From assembly GCA_027452245.1 (NCBI GenBank), contig DAIDGW010000209.1:23143-87142 (forward strand): 64,000 bases of DNA, written 5' to 3'. Of the stretch, positions 24,419 through 33,264 are shown one piece after another. This stretch comes from Acidobacteriaceae bacterium. GTDB taxonomy: Bacteria > Acidobacteriota > Terriglobia > Terriglobales > Acidobacteriaceae. The stretch's first letter is position 1, and the number at the start of each line of letters is the position of its first letter. Position numbers and translations under genes: made by a program. The notes beneath the pieces are model-generated. The model was given only the letters and a program-made list of their open reading frames with translations, searched no databases and was not told the DNA's origin.

Positions 24419-26059
24419 TCAGATTTGGCGCAGCCGAAACCAATAGAATTGGTACGGCCCCATCGTCAAGAGATACGGCACTTCACTAATTCGCGGGAAA
24501 ATATTGCGGCCAAACATTTCAATCAGAATGTTTCCTTTAAATCGTCGTAGGTCCAGTTCAACCGACTGCGCGGCACTTGAGAGATTATTCACAATCAGAA
24601 TTATCTCTTTCCCTAGCTGCCGCACGTAAGCAAGCACTCGATGATTCGCCGGGTGGAGGAAGCTGATCGATCCTGAGCCGAACACGGGAGTCGAACGTCG
24701 GATTTCGATGATGTGCTGCATCCAGGATAACAACGAGTGAGCTGTGCGTTTTTGAGACAGCACGTTGACCGCCGGATACCCGTACACCGGGTTCAGGATC
24801 GGAGGGGAGTAAAGCCTTTCCGGGTCTGCTGCGGAAAAACCGCCGTTCCAGCCCCCGCTCCATTGCATTGGAGTTCTTACCCCGTTGCGATCTCCAAGGT
24901 AAACATTATCCCCCATTCCAATTTCGTCCCCGTAGTAGATGATGGGGGTTCCCGGCAGAGACATCAACATTCCGTTCATCAATTCTACTCGTCGCCGATC
25001 ATTGTCGAGTAGAGGAGCTAAACGCCGCCGGATGCCCAGATTCAGGCGCATCACTTTGTCTTTGGCGTAGATGTCATACATGTAGTCGCGTTCGATGTCT
25101 GTGACCATTTCCAGCGTCAGTTCGTCATGATTGCGCAGAAACAAGCACCACTGGCACGACTCCGGGATCTCAGGGGTTTGCTGCAGAATTTCTGTGATAG
25201 GTTTGCGATCCTCCAGGCGCAATCCCATGAACATCCGGGGCATCAAGGGAAAATGGAAGGCCATGTGAAACTCGTCGCCATTGCCAAAGTAAGGACGAAG
25301 GTCCGCGGGCCATTGATTGGCCTCTGCCAGAATCATCGCCCCAGGGAATTGCTCGTCGACACGCTTGCGTAGTTCGCGGATGATGGCGTGAGTCTCGGGC
25401 AGATTCTCGCAGTTCGTTCCTTCTCGCTCGATCAAATATGGAACGGCGTCCAGCCGAAATCCGTCGACTCCCATTTCCAGCCAGAACTTCATGACATTCC
25501 ACATTTCCTCCCGCACCGCAGGATTGTCATAATTCAAATCCGGCTGATGGCTGAAAAAACGATGCCAGTAATACGACTTCGAGATCGGATCCCATGCCCA
25601 GTTCGACATCTCCGTGTCAAGAAAAATGATCCGAGTTGCCCGATACTTCGAATCGGTGTCACTCCACACGTACCAATCGCGCTTTGGATTGTCGCTGGAA
25701 CTCCGAGATTCCTGAAACCAGGGGTGCTGATCTGAAGTGTGGTTTAAAACCATCTCCACGATGACCCGAATGCCGCGGCCATGGGCTATCGAAAGAAAGT
25801 TTTTGAAATCTTCCAGTGTTCCATAGCTGGGATGAACCGATCGGTAATCGGAAATGTCATATCCGTCGTCCCTCAAAGGAGAAGGAAAGAACGGCATCAA
25901 CCAGATCGCATTCGCCCCAAGCTCCTGCACGTAATCCAACCTTTGCGCAAGTCCCGCAAAGTCTCCTATGCCGTCCCCATTCGAGTCATAGAACGACCGC
26001 ACATGCACCTGATAGATAATGGCATTCTTGTACCAGCCTGCTTCGAGCTTCAGAGACAA
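24419..26059 (-). CDS. treS: Trehalose synthase / maltose alpha-D-glucosyltransferase
   Basis: A 546-residue GH13 enzyme converting maltose to trehalose by intramolecular transglucosylation. [25 protein letters not shown] is the TreS N-terminus. The four GH13 regions are visible: [26 protein letters not shown] with the nucleophile Asp, ILAEANQWP with the acid/base Glu, and [11 protein letters not shown] with the third Asp. A C-terminal beta domain completes it. It lacks the fused maltokinase found in longer forms. The start is TTG 26059 with a GGGGG ribosome site. With the downstream glycosyltransferase and channel genes it forms an osmoprotection-like unit. Confidence 0.92.
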   Translation of the reverse strand: MSLKLEAGWYKNAIIYQVHVRSFYDSNGDGIGDFAGLAQRLDYVQELGANAIWLMPFFPSPLRDDGYDISDYRSVHPSYGTLEDFKNFLSIAHGRGIRVIVEMVLNHTSDQHPWFQESRSSSDNPKRDWYVWSDTDSKYRATRIIFLDTEMSNWAWDPISKSYYWHRFFSHQPDLNYDNPAVREEMWNVMKFWLEMGVDGFRLDAVPYLIEREGTNCENLPETHAIIRELRKRVDEQFPGAMILAEANQWPADLRPYFGNGDEFHMAFHFPLMPRMFMGLRLEDRKPITEILQQTPEIPESCQWCLFLRNHDELTLEMVTDIERDYMYDIYAKDKVMRLNLGIRRRLAPLLDNDRRRVELMNGMLMSLPGTPIIYYGDEIGMGDNVYLGDRNGVRTPMQWSGGWNGGFSAADPERLYSPPILNPVYGYPAVNVLSQKRTAHSLLSWMQHIIEIRRSTPVFGSGSISFLHPANHRVLAYVRQLGKEIILIVNNLSSAAQSVELDLRRFKGNILIEMFGRNIFPRISEVPYLLTMGPYQFYWFRLRQI

Positions 26060-26267
26060 TCAGATTTCCCCCGCTAAGGCGCCAGACGATCCCGGCTCCA
26101 TGTACGAGTAGGATACAGCTTTCGGTCCTGAATCTAGTGACTCGCCTGCGCCGGCAATCCAAGCGCTCTCGATCGAAAAGGGGGGCTTAAATCAGGAACT
26201 TCACCTGAAGAAGATCCGCACAGTAGGCCTGTCTGCGCGTCAATGCCCGCTCGCGACGACAATATCC

Positions 26268-26307
26268 TTGAGTGCGCGACGGCTTTATGCAGCCGTCGCG
26301 CACTCAA
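26268..26307 (-). terminator. Perfect 17-bp hairpin after the peroxiredoxin gene
   Basis: Arms 26268-26284 and 26291-26307 are perfect reverse complements (TTGAGTGCGCGACGGCT) with a six-base loop. The element lies ten bases after the peroxiredoxin stop. Neither side has a proper T-run, so besides termination it could be a 3'-end stabiliser or one member of a dispersed repeat family. No second copy was noticed in this window. Confidence 0.6.
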
Positions 26308-26317
26308 CTCAATTTCC

Positions 26318-26992
26318 TCATGCAACTTTCTTGAAGCAAAGGAACCAGTCCACACACCGTACTGACGGGTCTTTCGATTCCACTCGTTCCTTCGCTGCCC
26401 CACAGGAGCCTGGCGGTGGGATGATTACTTCCTCACCCGGACGCCAGTCTGCGGGAGTAGCCACTTTCTCCCGATCGCTGGTCTGCATGGCCATCAGAAG
26501 GCGCTTAATCTCCTGGAAATTCCTCCCATTGCTTAGAGGATAGTAAAGAAGCGCTCGCACCTTGCTCTCTGGATCAATGAAGAACACAGCGCGGACTGCC
26601 TGGGTCGTGCTGGCATAAGGCTGCAGCATTCCATACAGCCGCGACACTTCCATCTTCAGGTCAGAAATCACCGGGAAAGTGACCTCGACATTTTTCAGAT
26701 TACGGAATTGCACTTTCTCCTTGATCGTCCGTAACCAGGCAATATGGCTGAACGTGCTGTCGATTGAAAGCCCCACGAGTTCGCAGTTCAACTGGCGAAA
26801 TTCGTCTTGCATGGCAGCGAAGGTCATGAACTCGGTGGTGCAGACCGGGGTGAAATCGGCCGGATGGCTGAAAAGAATGACCCACTTTCCTTTGTAGTCT
26901 TCGGGGAACTTGATGTGTCCCTGCGTTGTTTCTGCCTCGAAAAATGGCGCGACCTCGCCAATCAGAGGCAGGCGTGTGGCTGCTTCTTGCAT
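26318..26992 (-). CDS. Peroxiredoxin, 1-Cys/archaeal Prx6 type with C-terminal cysteines
   Basis: A 224-residue thiol peroxidase reducing H2O2 and alkyl hydroperoxides. The peroxidatic motif is HPADFTPVCTTEF, followed by GLSIDSTFSHIAWL, FPVISDLKMEVSRLYGM and AVRAVFFIDPESKVRALLYYPLSNGRN, all typical of Prx6-class enzymes. The C-terminal arm reads PPPGSCGAAKERVE, then RCVDWFLCFKK, a cysteine pattern like thermophilic archaeal thioredoxin peroxidases, where these cysteines take part in disulfide formation. The ATG at 26992 has GGAGG nine bases upstream. Two tandem RTGA-N6-TCAY sites lie 90-125 bases upstream, so it may belong to the Crp/Fnr regulon. Confidence 0.92.
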   Translation of the reverse strand: MQEAATRLPLIGEVAPFFEAETTQGHIKFPEDYKGKWVILFSHPADFTPVCTTEFMTFAAMQDEFRQLNCELVGLSIDSTFSHIAWLRTIKEKVQFRNLKNVEVTFPVISDLKMEVSRLYGMLQPYASTTQAVRAVFFIDPESKVRALLYYPLSNGRNFQEIKRLLMAMQTSDREKVATPADWRPGEEVIIPPPGSCGAAKERVESKDPSVRCVDWFLCFKKVA

Positions 26993-27081
26993 AGTGATGC
27001 CCTCCTGGGGAGCTTCTTCACATCGAGCGACGATTCTCGTCTCACCGTTAAACGTTCTGTCGTTTAGGGCGCCCTATGCAA

Positions 27082-27095
27082 TGATTCCAGTCACA
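27082..27095. promoter_or_regulatory. Crp/Fnr-type site ATGA-TTCCAG-TCAC upstream of peroxiredoxin
   Basis: The promoter-proximal of two sites. Its edge is 89 bases before the peroxiredoxin ATG. Half-sites match those at 10871 and 13110 exactly. Confidence 0.65.
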
Positions 27096-27103
27096 TCAAT
27101 GGG

Positions 27104-27117
27104 TGACAGTTTTCACT
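27104..27117. promoter_or_regulatory. Second Crp/Fnr-type site GTGA-CAGTTT-TCAC upstream of peroxiredoxin
   Basis: Its centre is 22 bases from the centre of the first site, two helical turns, so two dimers could bind the same DNA face. Confidence 0.65.
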
Positions 27118-27334
27118 AAATGCACACACGTCCTGGTGGTGTTCAGCTTGTGCCTTTCGTGTCAGCAGCGTCGGTCAGACAGTTCGCCATGTGAGCCGCG
27201 ACTCTAGGTACAAGCGCCAGGGACTCTGATGCCGCAGAATACCCCACAAAATATCGCTCAAATGCGCGACTTTTAGGATCTTGGATGATCCGCGATGTTC
27301 AAGGGCCGATTTTAATGATTAGAGACACAAGCGA

Positions 27335-30300
27335 TCAGCCCGCCGCCTCAGCAATCTGTACACCGTCTTCTGGGCGGAAAGTCCCGCCAATCGGAAACCG
27401 AACTGAAACAGTCGTGCCTCTGCTGTCGGACTCGATGGTCAGTGTTCCACCCAACTGGCGAACCCGTTCCCGCATACCGCGGATTCCGACGCCGAAGCCT
27501 CTCAATTGCATCTGATCAAGTTTTTCACTCGGAATTCCTTTGCCTGAGTCACGAACCGCCACGATGACTACGCCTTCGCTAACGGCCACCGAAACAAAGG
27601 CTTCTTTACTCTCTGAATGGCGGATGACATTGGTCAAACACTCTTGAACCACACGAAAGACTACCAGTTCTGTCTCACGAGAAAGTCGCCTCAGGTCTCG
27701 AGCAATATCAAGAGAAATGCTCAGCTTGGTGCGGGCAAGAAGCCCCTCCGCATACCATTCTAAAGCCGCACCAATCCCATTCTCGTCCAATAAGGGCGGA
27801 TGTAGGAGATAAGACGTAGTGCGGATCTCTTGCGTCAACTGTTGCACGACTTCTTGCAGTTCATGAATTTTCGACGCGAGTTCTACATTCCCATTGCTGC
27901 CAAGCTGCGCAATCTCGAGGCTCAGTATGGTCAACGTCTGCCCGGCACTATCGTGTAATTCACGCGCAATACGGCGGCGCTCCTCGTCCTGCGCGATCAA
28001 CAACCTGACCGAGAGATCGCGAAGCTCATCCTGTGCCTTCTCAAGCGCAACCGTCCGTTGCTTAACGTGCTCCTCAAGGCTATCCGCCATTTCGCGGAAC
28101 TGTCGCTCTCGCTTTTCGAGTTCCTCGCGTGTGAGCGCCTCTTCGGTTACGTCCACTGCATGAACCAGAATGCCCTCGATTTTGCCAGCAGCACCTCGAA
28201 ATGGCTGATAAGTGAAGTTGTAGTAGACGTCTTCAAGTTTTGAGCTCTTTCCGCGTTTCAGAGGTACTTTAACTGCCCTCCCGATGTAGGGGACACCAGT
28301 CCGATAAACCTCGTCCAGAATTTCCCAAAAGCCGTATCCCTTAAGTTCAGGAAAAACCTCATCGACAGTTTTGTCCGCAAAATCTTCCGGACCTTGTCGG
28401 CCGGTAGATTTCACGTATTCGAAGTTGGCGAATGTAAAGCGGTGATCAGGACCAGTTAACAACGCAATTCCTGCTGGGGACTGCATGAACAATTCCTGCA
28501 GTCGACGGTGTTCTGCCTCAGCATGCTCACGCAGTTCGCGTTCCAATTTGGCCGCTTGGCGGCGCACCTTCGACATCGCCAGGTGCGACCGCACCCGCGC
28601 CATCAACTCCCGAGCGGAAAATGGCTTGACCAGATAATCATCTGCTCCGGCGCTCAGTCCTTGAACGCGCGATTCTTCCCCGGCACGAGCCGAAAGCAAT
28701 ATCACGGGCACGGTTTCAGTCCGCGAGTCGGATCGCAGTTCTCTCAACAGGCCAAAGCCGTCGAGGTTCGGCATCATCACATCGCTCAGAACCAGATCTG
28801 GCGTTGCCTCCCGAATTGCTTTCAGTGCCGCTTCGCCATCCGGCAAAGCTGTGACGTCGTATCTTGAAGAAAGCAGGTTGCGGACGTATTCCCTCATGTC
28901 AGCGTTATCATCTGCTAACACGATGCGGGCCCGGTCCTCTTCGCTTCTTACGAGGTCCAAAGGGGAACGAAGCGATTGCAGCTCAGAAACCTGGATTTCA
29001 GGCAACCAGTGCAGCGCCTCTTCTACATAGGTTTCGCCGCGCAGCGATGTTGACTCCAGGGATCGCGCCGCTCCAATCCGCTCCGCAGGCAAATGATCTT
29101 TACCGAGAGGGATGCTGACAATGAACGAACTTCCGCGACCCACTTCGCTCTCGGCTCGGACCGTTCCACCATGCTGCTTAGCAAGCTCCTGCACGAGGGC
29201 CAGTCCGATCCCACTGCCTTCGAATGTTCGCCCGCGAGCATTCTTCACTCGGTAAAACCGTTCAAATAGGTAGGGCAGGTCGTTTGCCGGAATACCTGTG
29301 CCGGTGTCACGTACGGTGAGTTCCGCTGATGCTTGAGTCTTGCGAAGGGAAACCTCGATCTCCCCATCAAACGTGAACTTGAAGGCATTTGAAAGCAGGT
29401 TGAAAACTATTTTTTCCCACAACTCACGATCCACGTAGACCGGCTCATCAAGCCTCGGACAATTTACGATCAGGCGAAGACCGGCCCTCTCTACCGCAGA
29501 GCGAAACACGCTGGCGAGCTCAGACGTAAGCTGCGCAATATCCGTGGGCTCATACGATGCCTGAAAACGTCCTGCCTCAATGCGGGAAAAATCCAGAAGC
29601 GTGTTCACCAGCTTGAGCAAGCGCAGTGAGTTCCGATGCGCTATATCCAGCCGCTCATAATGATGGGGTGCCAGCGCATTCGACTCGCCCAGCAGATCTT
29701 CCAACGGAGCCAGCATGAGCGTCAGTGGAGTCCGGAATTCGTGGCTAACGTTGCTGAAAAACAGGGTCTTGGCGCGATCGATCTCCGCCAGTGCCTCGGC
29801 ACGCTTCTTCTCCTCTTCATACGCGCGAGCTTTTGCGACGCTGGCGGAAATCTGCCCTGCAATCAGGTGTAGGAAACCCGCGTAGCTAACGTCCAGCGGA
29901 CGGTACGGATTGAGGGCCGTAATGAGAACTCCTGCAAGGTTTCCCTGTGCTTGACTTGTAATAGGCAAGAGGAGAGCACGACTAGGTGGGCTGTCCCACG
30001 CTCCGCAAGGAACAACTCCGAAGCGTGCGGTCAGGCCTTCAACAATGACAGAATCTTTGCCATTAATCAGATCTCTGATGGGCCAAGTCTGATCTTTAGC
30101 TTTGAGGTCGATAACCGCGACCGCGGCTGGGTGATCACAACTGATTCCCGTCTGGCAGGATAAGCGAGCTTCCGACCCATCAGATAACAAAAAATAGGCC
30201 AGCGTAAATGGCAGGTCTTGTTCATTCTCGGAAAGACTGCGCGACACCGCCGCAACGACGTCCTCTTCCGTAGTTGCCTTGCTTAACTCGGCCGCCAGCG

Positions 30301-31207
30301 AACGCAAAGTCTTGAGCCGACGCTCGCCGATGACGCGATCTGTCTCTTCCGTGACCACACAGAGGTGGCCCGCAACTTTGGCATCGTCTCCAGCCAGGGC
30401 GCTATAGGAAAAAGTATGGTAGGTTTCCTCACGATAGCCACTGCGCTCAAGAAACAGGAGCAAAGCCTCATCCCATGTGGCTTGGCCTGTATCCAACACC
30501 TTGCGAATACGGGGACCGATATCGTGCCAGATCTCCTCCCAGACCTTATGCGCCGGTTTTCCCAGTGCCCATGGATGCTTCTTACCAAGCGTCATTTTGG
30601 CGTACGCATCGTTGTACAGAAATGTCAGTTCTGGGCCCCAACTCATCCACATTGCGAACCTCGATGTCAGCAAAACACGCACAATTGTCTTCAGGCTTTG
30701 TGGCCAATGTTCCATTCGGCCAAGAGGGGTCTTTGCCCAATCGAAGTCTTGCACCAGTTGGCCCAGCGCTCCAGCGCTGCGCACCCAGCCTTCGATCGGC
30801 TGAGGCTCCTCAGCTTCCTTCGAAACATTAGGATTGGCTTCTCCAACCACCTTCTTGATTGTCGGAATGAGATCGCGCGTTAAATCAGACTTGGTGACGG
30901 AGCCCTGCGCATCCACGGCACGAGCTTGCTCGCGAGCAATGGTGGGGTGATTCTGGGTAACGATGATGACATCACAATTTGGAATCTCCCGGCGAATCAC
31001 CCGCGTTGCCTCAAGTCCATCCATCCGGGGCATATTGATGTCCATCAGCACGACGTCCGGATGCAACTGCCGCACCTTTTCGATCGCCTCAATACCATCG
31101 CAGGCCTCGCCGCAGACATGGTAGTTGGGATCCGATTCGATAAATGAGCGAACTGTACGCCGAAAGAGCTCGTGATCGTCCGCAATCAAAATCTTCACTG
31201 AACTCAT
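27335..31207 (-). CDS. Hybrid two-component protein REC-PAS-GAF-HisKA-HATPase-REC-PAS-HisKA_3-HATPase
   Basis: A 1290-residue soluble signalling protein with two complete kinase cores. Order, counted from ATG 31207 (AGAGG upstream): receiver domain 4-120 with Asp56 in LMDINMPRMDG; PAS-like about 145-290; GAF about 305-465; HisKA with His489 in SNVSHEFRTPLT and its ATPase (NLLSNAFKF, DTGTGIP, GSGIGLAL) to 700; receiver about 760-880 with Asp809; PAS about 903-1025; HisKA_3 with His1085 in RIARELHDSAGQTL; and a NarX-type ATPase (ECLTNVIRH, DSGKGIP, GFGVGIRGM) to the end. There is no DNA-binding or membrane domain. The N-terminal receiver looks NarL-like without its HTH. The ligand is unknown. 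It appears to be a natural fusion, with no frameshift sign. Confidence 0.92.
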   Translation of the reverse strand: MSSVKILIADDHELFRRTVRSFIESDPNYHVCGEACDGIEAIEKVRQLHPDVVLMDINMPRMDGLEATRVIRREIPNCDVIIVTQNHPTIAREQARAVDAQGSVTKSDLTRDLIPTIKKVVGEANPNVSKEAEEPQPIEGWVRSAGALGQLVQDFDWAKTPLGRMEHWPQSLKTIVRVLLTSRFAMWMSWGPELTFLYNDAYAKMTLGKKHPWALGKPAHKVWEEIWHDIGPRIRKVLDTGQATWDEALLLFLERSGYREETYHTFSYSALAGDDAKVAGHLCVVTEETDRVIGERRLKTLRSLAAELSKATTEEDVVAAVSRSLSENEQDLPFTLAYFLLSDGSEARLSCQTGISCDHPAAVAVIDLKAKDQTWPIRDLINGKDSVIVEGLTARFGVVPCGAWDSPPSRALLLPITSQAQGNLAGVLITALNPYRPLDVSYAGFLHLIAGQISASVAKARAYEEEKKRAEALAEIDRAKTLFFSNVSHEFRTPLTLMLAPLEDLLGESNALAPHHYERLDIAHRNSLRLLKLVNTLLDFSRIEAGRFQASYEPTDIAQLTSELASVFRSAVERAGLRLIVNCPRLDEPVYVDRELWEKIVFNLLSNAFKFTFDGEIEVSLRKTQASAELTVRDTGTGIPANDLPYLFERFYRVKNARGRTFEGSGIGLALVQELAKQHGGTVRAESEVGRGSSFIVSIPLGKDHLPAERIGAARSLESTSLRGETYVEEALHWLPEIQVSELQSLRSPLDLVRSEEDRARIVLADDNADMREYVRNLLSSRYDVTALPDGEAALKAIREATPDLVLSDVMMPNLDGFGLLRELRSDSRTETVPVILLSARAGEESRVQGLSAGADDYLVKPFSARELMARVRSHLAMSKVRRQAAKLERELREHAEAEHRRLQELFMQSPAGIALLTGPDHRFTFANFEYVKSTGRQGPEDFADKTVDEVFPELKGYGFWEILDEVYRTGVPYIGRAVKVPLKRGKSSKLEDVYYNFTYQPFRGAAGKIEGILVHAVDVTEEALTREELEKRERQFREMADSLEEHVKQRTVALEKAQDELRDLSVRLLIAQDEERRRIARELHDSAGQTLTILSLEIAQLGSNGNVELASKIHELQEVVQQLTQEIRTTSYLLHPPLLDENGIGAALEWYAEGLLARTKLSISLDIARDLRRLSRETELVVFRVVQECLTNVIRHSESKEAFVSVAVSEGVVIVAVRDSGKGIPSEKLDQMQLRGFGVGIRGMRERVRQLGGTLTIESDSRGTTVSVRFPIGGTFRPEDGVQIAEAAG

Positions 31208-31586
31208 CAACACCTCTGTGTCTACGATACCCTGCTTCTAAGGTGGGGGGCCACCGGAATACACGAGCGCTCGATATGCCATCTAATTGTGCGCGTCTGG
31301 GCTTACGGTCACAGGCACAAGGAATCAGAATGCCCTAAGCTGAGTTTGAACAAAATACGATCTTTCCTGTATTGACGCTGACGTCCGTTGTGCAGGATCT
31401 CCTGGCTTGAACGGCCAATATTTGCGGCGATTCCAGAGCGAGGACACTCTCATCAGTCTCACGCGTCGTAAACAAGACATTATCTTAATTCTTTAAACAC
31501 GCTTACGTTCTCGCACCTTAATTGTGAGAACTTGTTTGGCCGAGATTCTGTTTCCTGCTCAATCCAACAGGCCCTTTAAATCAAAT
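31208..31586. other. Intergenic region upstream of hybrid kinase
   Basis: About 380 bases. It must carry the kinase promoter and the 3' end of the toroid-protein gene. Apart from the dyad at 31507-31531 I see no gene, RNA or RTGA-N6-TCAY site. A G-run near 31244 and an AT-rich stretch around 31480-31525 are the only compositional features. Confidence 0.45.
31507..31531. other. Inverted repeat GTTCTCGCA-N7-TGTGAGAAC
   Basis: Nine-base arms with one mismatch around a seven-base AT-rich spacer, 55 bases after the 31587 stop codon. It could be a weak terminator of the upstream gene or an operator far upstream of the hybrid kinase. No T-run follows. Confidence 0.4.
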
Positions 31587-32849
31587 TCAAATCAAATTAG
31601 TCCAGTCGAGATCGCGATCGCCGGCCTGGTAACGTTCCCACGTGTCCAAGGCTTGGTAGCACAAAATAGTGGACACTGGATTCATGAAAGGCTCCATCTT
31701 TCCCAGTTTCTTGCCGAACCAAAATCCTCCGTTCAATGCGCTATCGTTGTTCTCTGATTGAAATTCGCGAATCTGAACAGCATCAGCTTCAATTGCAGCC
31801 GCATTCAGAGGCAAGATTCCCGCATGATCGGCGAACAGGTGCAGCCGCAACAATTGCGCTAACACATCGGAGCGGACAAACTTCGGGGGAATCTTTCTCG
31901 CGTACGCATTCAGCCGCTCGAGGCCTTCCCGGAAAACATGTCGACACATGGAATCATCGATTTTCGGCAAGAGCCCTTCCAGAAAGAAGCTGTAAGCATG
32001 CAGGCGATCCATGATCCAACCATCGTCATCGGATCCGGGCAAGAAAGATGCCTCTGTTTCAAGACAGCGCTGCAGGAAATCACGATAAAGTTTCACATAG
32101 CGCTTCTCACCTGTAATCTCGCTGATCTCCAGCCATGCTAGGGAGGCTTTCAGTTGGTAGCAACCCGGACTTTGAGACCAGCGGCGATACTCATAATCCA
32201 CCGGCTTTTTATCGGGAAGAGTAATGATGGGACGGTAATCCAGCCCATCAAAGAAGTGTCCGGCCATAAAATCAGCGCAGTTGATGGCAGCGGCCAGACA
32301 TGTTTTCTGTTCAGTTTTGCGCCACACCGCTAACAATCCCCTCACTGCAATGCCCGTATCGAAGAAGTACCCATGCTTCTGGCCCTTCTCTTCGGCCTCA
32401 AAGGCCATAGAGCACGATTGTGGATCCCAGGTGCGGTCGATGAGGTAGTAAGCGGCTTTCACCGCGGCGTCGAGGTAGCGCGTGTCGGCAGTGCGTTCAT
32501 AGAGCAGCATGAAACCGGCCGCGCAATATCCGGTAATAACCGTCGAGGACTGCTTATTGCGCTTGACGTCGCTCAAGAAATAGCGGGCGACGCCGCCATT
32601 TTCATGTTGAATGCCCGACCTCAGCATCCAGCGCCCAACGGAGTCCTCCAGCGCAATTGGGGCAATAAAAGGGTCGGCAGCGCGCATTTGAAGATGCCCT
32701 CTGCGACGGGTACGGCCATTCAAAAGATGGAGATAGTCGCCGACGACCTGGGGCATATGCACCCGTTGTGCGCCCGAGAGGTTTTCTTGCCCATTCTCAC
32801 TGCCAAAATATTGCGGTTTGAGAATCCGGACCAAATGCTCTACCAACAT
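31587..32849 (-). CDS. Alpha/alpha-toroid (six-hairpin glycosidase-like) protein
   Basis: A 420-residue helical protein. Regularly spaced helix pairs such as TGYCAAGFMLLYERTADTRYLDAAVKAAYYLIDRTW, DTGIAVRGLLAVWRKT, CYQLKASLAWLEISEITGEKRYVKLYRDFLQRCLE and DRLHAYSFFLEGLL are typical of six-hairpin glycosidase or N-acylglucosamine-epimerase-like toroids. No signal peptide is seen. A catalytic pair cannot be named, so the substrate (sugar or polyisoprenoid-type) is open. A degenerate Crp/Fnr-type site lies about 200 bases upstream at 33050. The ATG at 32849 follows GGAGAGGGAG. Confidence 0.7.
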   Translation of the reverse strand: MLVEHLVRILKPQYFGSENGQENLSGAQRVHMPQVVGDYLHLLNGRTRRRGHLQMRAADPFIAPIALEDSVGRWMLRSGIQHENGGVARYFLSDVKRNKQSSTVITGYCAAGFMLLYERTADTRYLDAAVKAAYYLIDRTWDPQSCSMAFEAEEKGQKHGYFFDTGIAVRGLLAVWRKTEQKTCLAAAINCADFMAGHFFDGLDYRPIITLPDKKPVDYEYRRWSQSPGCYQLKASLAWLEISEITGEKRYVKLYRDFLQRCLETEASFLPGSDDDGWIMDRLHAYSFFLEGLLPKIDDSMCRHVFREGLERLNAYARKIPPKFVRSDVLAQLLRLHLFADHAGILPLNAAAIEADAVQIREFQSENNDSALNGGFWFGKKLGKMEPFMNPVSTILCYQALDTWERYQAGDRDLDWTNLI

Positions 32850-33264
32850 CTCCCTCTCTCCTGTAGTGTCGAAGTCAATGTGGTGCCGGATTCATGAGCC
32901 CATTGGCCGGACTCGCGCACCCGCATCATCTCTGAGATTCTTCCTGACCGCGTTGACGATCCGAAATTTATATTCATTCCCATCGCCGCGGCCGAGCGGA
33001 GAACAACCCACAGATCGGTAAGAGCGCACGACATAGGAGGCCTGTGGTGATGACATAAGTCGGAGTAACCTGACGTCTAAGCATGCGACGAAAGGCGGAT
33101 CGCGCACAAGCGTATTCGCAAGTGAGCGACCATTCGATTTTCTAGCAACAGAAAAGGTTGTCTGCCTTGCTGGATGGGCGATGTGGCGCGGCTTTTAAAA
33201 CTCAGGGAACAAACGTAGGTATCAGTGCGTGTACTATTCGAAACGGGAATTCACCGTAATGGTT
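32850..33264. other. Intergenic region of about 415 bases
   Basis: It lies between two minus-strand genes and should hold the promoter of the toroid-protein gene. The one feature I see is the degenerate dyad at 33050-33063. Short ORFs here have no family pattern or ribosome site that I would trust. Confidence 0.45.
33050..33063. promoter_or_regulatory. Degenerate Crp/Fnr-type site ATGA-CATAAG-TCGG
   Basis: The centre CATAAG is the reverse complement of the CTTATG centre of the sites at 10871 and 13110. One half-site is perfect and the other is TCGG instead of TCAY. It is about 200 bases upstream of the toroid-protein start. Confidence 0.4.

Larger units (their letters stand above)
26993..27334. 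other. Intergenic region upstream of peroxiredoxin
   Basis: About 340 bases between the hybrid kinase stop (27335) and the peroxiredoxin start. It holds the peroxiredoxin ribosome site and the tandem dyads at 27082-27117. I see no gene, no hairpin terminator for the kinase gene and no RNA in the rest. Confidence 0.5.
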
